DNA of 30,172 nt from Oscillospiraceae bacterium (lineage in GTDB: Bacteria; Bacillota_A; Clostridia; Oscillospirales; CAG-272): the NCBI GenBank assembly GCA_015064665.1, contig SVRU01000027.1, positions 1-30,172 on the forward strand, in the 5' to 3' direction. The position numbers and the translations under genes are program-made. A model generated the notes under the pieces. That model ran no database searches. It was not told the origin of the DNA and worked only from the letters and a program-made list of their open reading frames with translations. This document shows positions 24,895 through 30,172 of this stretch, piece after piece. The first letter of the stretch is position 1. Every line of letters starts with the position of its first letter.

Positions 24895-27198
24895 TTATTC
24901 TGTAATTACCTTAAAGCTCTTTGCTGCAGCTGCAAACTGAAGAAGAGCTTCTGCAAACGTCTTAGCTGCTGCATCCTGGCTCTCGCTTGCATAGTTGTAG
25001 AGAGAGTAAGTAGAAGTTGTTTCACCAACGGTAACGGTAAATACGCTGTCGATGAAGGCTACGTCTACGTCTTCAACAATCCATGCTCCAGCCTCGCCGG
25101 TAACTTCGGGAGTTATCGTAAGCTTCTTTTCACCGGACTTGCTGTAAATCACGTATTTAACTACGGGAGCAGTCTCGGAGTCGCTGTTGATTACAACACT
25201 AAGCTTACCAAGATTGTCAATAGCATAGCCGAGCTTAACGTTTCCGGTTGCAGCGGTCGTATTCTCTGCATAGGTTGCATCAGCAATAGTTCCGTATGCG
25301 TTATAGAAATCACTTACGGAAGCAACGCCGCTTGCTTCGAATGCGCCCTCAGACGTGTATTCAGCAGCAGCAACCTTGTAGTCAACAAGCTCTTTTGCAA
25401 GAGTCTTGTACTCAGCATTTTCGCCGGCTGCAAGGAGAGATGCGTACTTAACAACATCAAGAGTTACAGTGAAAGCGATGTCATATTCAACGCCGCCCTC
25501 GGTGTAAGTTGCGGTCACAGTTACAGTCTTAACAGCAAAGCTGTCTGCAGCTGTCTTCCAAGAGTAAATCTGGTATCCGGCATTGTTTGCGGAATCCTCA
25601 AGAGCTGTGCCGTTAACCTTGATATTCGAAAGCTTTTCAGTAGGAATGTAAAGATTGAATGCCATTCCGCCCGCAAGATCAACGTTAGCCTGAGTGCCTA
25701 CGGTAATCTTAGAGCAAGCGTAGGTGCCGTCACCGTTATCCTTTGCAATGTAAGGAGCATTGAATGTTATCTTAGCATTCTCGCCCATCGGCTTGAAGGT
25801 GAAGCTGTTAACCGCGGGTTTAATGTTCTGGAGATCAGCGTTCGTAATAAGAGTTCCGCCCTCTTCAAGCTTGCTTGCTGCAATGCCGGGAATGTACTCA
25901 ACAGTCTTAAAGTTATCTGCAGTTGCCCAGTAGCCGTTACCTGCGGAATATTTTCCGGTGTAAACGACGTCAGAGCACTTGTAGATAGGATTGATGATGC
26001 CTGCCTTAAAGTCTGCCATAAGGTCATCAACACCGTAACCTGCGCTTACGTAAGCATCGTAAGATACTGTACCTGTGAAGTAATCCTGCTCAGCTTCAAC
26101 ACCGGTGATAAGATTCTTATCAAAATCAAGTACAACGTTCGTTCTGTACCAGTTGATAGCCATGTTATCCATCATGTAGGAGTAACGGTCATCATTCTTT
26201 AATGCACCGTTAACCAAGAAACCGATACCTCTGATACCGTAGTAAGAATCCTTTTTATAGTTTGAAGCAAGAGTGTTGTGAGTGAGATACTCACCGTTTA
26301 CGTAAAGAACGTAGGAAACACCCTCTGCAAGTGTGCCGTTGTCATATACAACGGTGATATGGTCGGTTGCTTTAACCTCGTTGGTAAGACGAACCTTGTT
26401 GCCGTTTGATGCAGTAAGATACCATACGCCGTCAATCTCTTTTATGGTTGCGTCAAATTTGGTGACTGTATCGCCCCTAGCAGCAGTTTTATCGTTGTAC
26501 ATATAGTAAGCCACTATAGACGTACCCTCAAGATATGCGGGTCTGCAAGCCTCTGCAACGTAAAGTGTACCGTCTTCGTTAGTTACGACGTTGGTTACGG
26601 TATCAGCCTCTATAAAGTATTTTTCATTGGATTTTGAGGTAGTCACACTGTATGTCTTAGCAAGAGATGTGGGATTCTTTACGTATTCAAGATATTCCTC
26701 ATAGGACTCAACCGTAATATAAATGGTCTGCTGACTGAAGTTTTCGGTCTTCTGATAGAATGTGTAGTCCTTTTTACTAAGAGTAACCGTTTCTTCGGTT
26801 AATACGTATTCATTTGTTTCATCTGCTTCGGTCTCAGGATCATCAGCAGTTGAATTTGCAGCAAGCCATGCATCGGTAATCGCCGTACCTGCAGCCTTGG
26901 TAACTCTCGTTACGTCAGCTACGTATGCGAACGTGTATCTGTCGGTACCGAAATCAAAATCAACTACTGCGTAGTCGGTCTTGTTAAGGTCAGAGTGGTA
27001 GTTTACCTGTGCGGTTGTATTTTTATCGTTGGTATCAATCACACCGTCACCGTTTGTATCGGTAGCATAAATCTTCTGCGACCACTCATTGTTGTAACCG
27101 AGCTGCCAATATCCTGCTGCTTGGCTGTTGGTCCAGCTCTTACCGCCGGTTCCGTAAACACGGTAGTAACCAAGAGATTTGCTGGTGGTCTGACCCAT
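24895..27198 (-). CDS. 3' part of a large secreted LamG-like repeat protein (frame-shifted)
   Basis: A 767-codon frame without its own signal peptide or ribosome site; its first ATG is internal to a LamG-like domain that begins in the preceding frame. Residues ~1-365 complete the third repeat (DYAVVDFDFGTDRYTFAYVADV, VLYVNGEYLTHNTL, RYSYMMDNMAINWY). The loop D47-T-N-G-D-G-V-I-D-T-N-D58 has dockerin/EF-hand calcium spacing. A GVDDLM linker, beta-rich modules and an alanine-rich helical tail ending ALLQFAAAAKSF follow; I see no LPxTG or S-layer motif. Adding one T at the junction fuses it to the upstream frame as a 1,723-residue protein. It may be a true broken gene or an assembly error. Confidence 0.7.
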   Translation of the reverse strand: MGQTTSKSLGYYRVYGTGGKSWTNSQAAGYWQLGYNNEWSQKIYATDTNGDGVIDTNDKNTTAQVNYHSDLNKTDYAVVDFDFGTDRYTFAYVADVTRVTKAAGTAITDAWLAANSTADDPETEADETNEYVLTEETVTLSKKDYTFYQKTENFSQQTIYITVESYEEYLEYVKNPTSLAKTYSVTTSKSNEKYFIEADTVTNVVTNEDGTLYVAEACRPAYLEGTSIVAYYMYNDKTAARGDTVTKFDATIKEIDGVWYLTASNGNKVRLTNEVKATDHITVVYDNGTLAEGVSYVLYVNGEYLTHNTLASNYKKDSYYGIRGIGFLVNGALKNDDRYSYMMDNMAINWYRTNVVLDFDKNLITGVEAEQDYFTGTVSYDAYVSAGYGVDDLMADFKAGIINPIYKCSDVVYTGKYSAGNGYWATADNFKTVEYIPGIAASKLEEGGTLITNADLQNIKPAVNSFTFKPMGENAKITFNAPYIAKDNGDGTYACSKITVGTQANVDLAGGMAFNLYIPTEKLSNIKVNGTALEDSANNAGYQIYSWKTAADSFAVKTVTVTATYTEGGVEYDIAFTVTLDVVKYASLLAAGENAEYKTLAKELVDYKVAAAEYTSEGAFEASGVASVSDFYNAYGTIADATYAENTTAATGNVKLGYAIDNLGKLSVVINSDSETAPVVKYVIYSKSGEKKLTITPEVTGEAGAWIVEDVDVAFIDSVFTVTVGETTSTYSLYNYASESQDAAAKTFAEALLQFAAAAKSFKVITE

Positions 27199-27200
27199 AC

Positions 27201-30065
27201 CTACAAAGTGGTCTCGTCACTCTGCATCACAGAACCTGAGTTAACGTCCTTTGATGCGTCGGTTGCGTTAAGAGCGGGACTGCCTGAAACAGTGAAATCG
27301 GTATATATGTTATATCTGTCGCTTGTCTTGTTAAGCTCAGCTCTGGTCATTGCTCCGGCGCCTGTTCCTACAACGTAGTAAAGGTCGCCAATCATATAGA
27401 GCTTATGAGTTTCTTCAGCATTACCTGCAAGTACAACTGCTGCAGCATTAAATGCCTTAACGGTAAAGCTGCGGTCTGCGGGAAGGCTAGAGAATGCGAT
27501 GTCATCGCCTATCCAAAGAGTGTCGCCGTTTTCAAGACCTGCAATAAGTGCATTAACCTCACCTGCGATGGTCGCTACGGTCTTGCCGCCGTCAACGGTT
27601 GCCCATGCGCCGGGGAATGCCTTTGCGCTTGTGTAGTAAACGTCAGCGCAAGCAGATACGGGCTTTACAGTGCCTGCCTTAAGGTCTGTGATAAGGTCAT
27701 CAACACCGTATGCGTCAGCAGTGGTATATCCTGTTGCGTACTGGTTGAATGCGATGTTATCAAGCATCATGGAGTAGTTATCGCGAGCTCTCTCCTCTGA
27801 GTTCAAGTTGTAAACACCTATGCTACCGAAGTGAGAATAGGTACTCTCAACCTGTCCAAGGAACTGTCCGTTAACGTAGACGGCAGCGGTAACCTTACCT
27901 GCCGTAGTTATTCCGTTATCAAACACCATGGTAATATGGTCTGTTACCTTTGCTTCGCCGGAAAGAGCAATTTTGTTATCGCCGATGCTTATGTAGGTCT
28001 GCTTATCAGCAGAATTATATGCTACGGAAAAGAATTGCTGATATTTCTTGCCCGAACCGTCGTTCATCCAGAAATAAGGAGCAATGTAAGCAGGTCTGAA
28101 GGAGCCTTCTACGATTTTTGCATTTGTAATAACGTCGGTCTGAGTAGCTGTGTATCTGTCTGAGTAAAACGCTTTTGTTTCGGTAACCTTCGTTCCGTTA
28201 AGGAGAGAGGGGTTAGCAACGTATGCATCATACTCAGCCTTGCTGGAAACCGTCATGTAAAGGGTAAGATTACCCATATCGGTTGCTGCCTGAGAAGCGG
28301 GGTATGACGAACCGTCAGCCTTGGTTCCGGTAGCCTCAATAGTTCTTACTACGTCAGCAGTGTAGCTGAAGGTATATCTCTCTGTTCCGTAATCGAAATC
28401 AAGTACAGAATAGTCTGATTCTTTCAAACTCAACGAAGAAGCACCATAGCCCCAGAATGCGCCGCCAGTGCTACCTAGATAGTGTTGCATTCCAGCACTG
28501 TAGATACGAAGGTATCCTAACTCTTTATTAGCCTCAACAATAATACCGGAACCAATGTCACCGTCGCTTACACCAAAGCTACCATAACGTCCTTTGACGT
28601 TAGTTCCGCCGCTATTTGAATCAGTACCTTTGTAATAGCTAAAAGAAGTGGTAGAGAAATTATTATAGAAGAGAGAATCTTCGAAAATGATAAACTCCTC
28701 TTCGTTAGCGCCGCGAAGCGAGCCGTTGTTTACGTAGAGGTAAACCTGATTTGCAGCGTCAACGAGGTATGCATCGTAAACCAATGCAGCCTCGGGAGTA
28801 AGAGTTACGGTTGCTCCGTTTTCAAGGTCAATAAAGAAGTTTTTAAGCTCGTTTGCGGGAGCAAACGTATCAAGACTTATACCGGTCTTAACCGTGCCGC
28901 CATCCTTAAGGTTAGCGGTCAATGCCTTTGCGCCTTCAGCTGAGAAGTAATACTTTATTCCGTTAGCCTCAACGTAATCGGTGGTAAGTCCGCCGCGAAG
29001 ACCGTATGTAGCAAGCTCTGCTGCAGTATAGTAGTTAGCCGCAATGTTGTCATATACCAGCGAGTAAGTATCAGCAAAATGCATTTCAGTGGTAGCCAAT
29101 CCTGCATGATACCATCTTCTGAATGCTGCGTAGCTTGCATTGTTAGCGCTCGTTCCTTCGGGAGCTGCGGTTATATTCTTTTCTGTCATCTTAGCATAGA
29201 ATTCACCGTTAACGTAGAGGTTACATACGCAGGTGATGGAATCATCCTCGTTGTAAGTAAAGCTCCATACGAACGAGAAGCGGTCAAACACGCCTGCTTT
29301 GTTTGAAAGCTTAATCATATCGTTAACGTCTTCAGCTGCAGTTGCGCTGGTGTAAAGATACCATACGCCGTCAACCTTGTGATGGTAAAGCAATACACTG
29401 CATCCCTCAAAACGCATGTATGCGTTTGCGCCTGTACACTCGTACATCGCAAGCTCCTCGCTTGCAGCAGCCTCAGCCTTTGCAGCAGCCTTGTCGGTTA
29501 CTGACTCATCAGCATCAATCAATGCATTAAGAGCCACAAGGTCAAGTGAATAAACCTTTTTGCCGGCTCCGTTGGTGTAGCTGTATCTGTTTGAGTCAGT
29601 ACCGTAGTCAAACTCAAAAACGCCCGCTACTATGCCGTTATCCTTGATCTTATCATGGGTGAGCCACTGAGCGCCGCCTGCCATAGCTGCTGCGCTATGA
29701 CCGAGACCGCGCGCGGAGACGGCTTGGCCTGCAAGATCGCCGCGATCCTCACCCCATACGCCTGAAGCAAGCTCAGCATCGGTGGGATGGAAAAACGCGT
29801 CTGTTGTGACTCCGTCATAGCCCTTTTCGTAAACTATCTTCGCGTAGCCGTTGTCCGCGTCGTATACAACCTTGGAGCCGATTCTGTATCCGCCCGAGGT
29901 TGCATCGAATGCTGTTTTATTCGACGGGTAGTCGGTTACGAAGTTAAGTGCATTGCCGGAATTGAAGAGCGTAGGTTCATCTGCCGATGCGACGATGGAC
30001 ACGACAACGCCCGCAAGCAAACAAACTGTCAACAAAACCGCCAAAGTTTTTGAAAACTTTCTCAT
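27201..30065 (-). CDS. 5' part of a large secreted LamG-like repeat protein (ends in a frameshift)
   Basis: A 954-residue exported protein. Signal peptide: RKFSK, a hydrophobic core, and an ASA cleavage site at residue 28. Two full jelly-roll (LamG/ConA-like) repeats follow, at roughly 35-370 and 455-790. Both share FDYGT(D/E)xxxYS/TYT, a YVNG(E/Q)F strand and the ending YSxxxDNIAxNxY. Linkers carry YGVDDL or ELxTYGL elements. The third repeat starts near 915 and is cut by TAG at 27201-27203. LamG-type domains bind glycans or proteins at the cell surface, so a binding or adhesin role is likely but unproven. AAAGGAG lies 9 bases before the ATG. No catalytic domain is recognised. Confidence 0.75.
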   Translation of the reverse strand: MRKFSKTLAVLLTVCLLAGVVVSIVASADEPTLFNSGNALNFVTDYPSNKTAFDATSGGYRIGSKVVYDADNGYAKIVYEKGYDGVTTDAFFHPTDAELASGVWGEDRGDLAGQAVSARGLGHSAAAMAGGAQWLTHDKIKDNGIVAGVFEFDYGTDSNRYSYTNGAGKKVYSLDLVALNALIDADESVTDKAAAKAEAAASEELAMYECTGANAYMRFEGCSVLLYHHKVDGVWYLYTSATAAEDVNDMIKLSNKAGVFDRFSFVWSFTYNEDDSITCVCNLYVNGEFYAKMTEKNITAAPEGTSANNASYAAFRRWYHAGLATTEMHFADTYSLVYDNIAANYYTAAELATYGLRGGLTTDYVEANGIKYYFSAEGAKALTANLKDGGTVKTGISLDTFAPANELKNFFIDLENGATVTLTPEAALVYDAYLVDAANQVYLYVNNGSLRGANEEEFIIFEDSLFYNNFSTTSFSYYKGTDSNSGGTNVKGRYGSFGVSDGDIGSGIIVEANKELGYLRIYSAGMQHYLGSTGGAFWGYGASSLSLKESDYSVLDFDYGTERYTFSYTADVVRTIEATGTKADGSSYPASQAATDMGNLTLYMTVSSKAEYDAYVANPSLLNGTKVTETKAFYSDRYTATQTDVITNAKIVEGSFRPAYIAPYFWMNDGSGKKYQQFFSVAYNSADKQTYISIGDNKIALSGEAKVTDHITMVFDNGITTAGKVTAAVYVNGQFLGQVESTYSHFGSIGVYNLNSEERARDNYSMMLDNIAFNQYATGYTTADAYGVDDLITDLKAGTVKPVSACADVYYTSAKAFPGAWATVDGGKTVATIAGEVNALIAGLENGDTLWIGDDIAFSSLPADRSFTVKAFNAAAVVLAGNAEETHKLYMIGDLYYVVGTGAGAMTRAELNKTSDRYNIYTDFTVSGSPALNATDASKDVNSGSVMQSDETTL

Positions 30066-30162
30066 TTGTTTTTTCTCCTTTTTAATTTAATATTTAATAA
30101 AAATAATTATAGTATATAAATAATATATAATATACTAGATATTACTATACACTATAATTATA
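30066..30162 (-). promoter_or_regulatory. AT-rich upstream region with inverted repeat
   Basis: It contains TATAAT-like boxes on both strands and an 11-bp inverted repeat, ATAATTATAGT (30103-30113) / ACTATAATTAT (30151-30161). I see no clear -35 box, so the exact promoter is not assigned. Confidence 0.4.
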
Positions 30163-30172
30163 CCCCCCCCCC
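30163..30172. repeat. Run of ten C bases at the window end
   Basis: A homopolymer beginning where the AT-rich leader ends. It could be a true tract or a sequencing/assembly artefact at a contig edge. Confidence 0.6.

Noticed and set aside
24880..26202. A 440-codon plus-strand frame opposite the 3' part of the large secreted-protein gene
   Set aside because: It mirrors the repeat-rich minus-strand gene, is unusually rich in Cys and has no ribosome site; an antisense shadow.
27201..27215. Programmed -1 ribosomal frameshift at the junction of the two large frames
   Set aside because: No XXXYYYZ slippery heptamer is in frame at the junction; loss of one T explains it more simply.

Overview
The window looks like a chromosomal contig from a Gram-positive member of the Clostridia, probably an uncultured gut species. 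Evidence: Bacillota-type genes (sepF, Mini-ribonuclease III, a PcrA-type helicase, a yggS-sepF-yggT-lspA-rluD division block), purine-rich Shine-Dalgarno sites, sharp -35/-10 promoters with 17-bp spacing, and an EF-hand/dockerin-like loop in a secreted protein. The genus cannot be fixed from sequence alone. The left end cuts atpD. The right end stops in a run of ten C bases just upstream of a promoter-like region, which suggests a natural contig end.

Layout. 1-2.3 kb (+): 3' end of atpD, atpC, then peptidase T. 2.4-5.2 kb (-): a Gfo/Idh/MocA oxidoreductase and an NADP-type glutamate dehydrogenase with a clear promoter and an 11-bp palindrome. 5.4-6.9 kb (+): a lone polysaccharide flippase. 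6.9-8.7 kb (-): typA/bipA. 8.9-14.6 kb (-): a tight run reading pcrA-like helicase, HAD phosphatase, two related lipoproteins, serC. 14.6-15.0 kb: an AT-rich gap with DnaA-box-like nonamers in inverted pairs. 15.0-18.7 kb (-): mrnC-hisS-ygiQ behind a strong promoter. 18.9-21.9 kb (+): yggS-sepF-yggT-lspA-rluD, followed by an AT-rich SF0329-like gene that probably starts at CTG. 22.6-24.3 kb (-): a GH123/DUF4091-like glycosidase. 24.4-24.8 kb: a non-coding stretch full of nested inverted repeats. 24.9-30.1 kb (-): a very large secreted protein with three LamG-like repeats, broken into two reading frames by what looks like loss of one T.

Most genes are housekeeping functions: ATP synthesis, nitrogen assimilation, serine synthesis, translation (HisRS, TypA, Mini-III, RluD), DNA repair, cell division and lipoprotein processing. 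The accessory content is the two lipoproteins, the SF0329-like gene, the glycosidase, the structured repeat and the giant surface protein. I do not see a phage, CRISPR array, transposase, rRNA or tRNA. The least explained items are the broken repeat protein, the structured element next to it, the lipoprotein family with an internal duplication, and the nonamer cluster upstream of the helicase.
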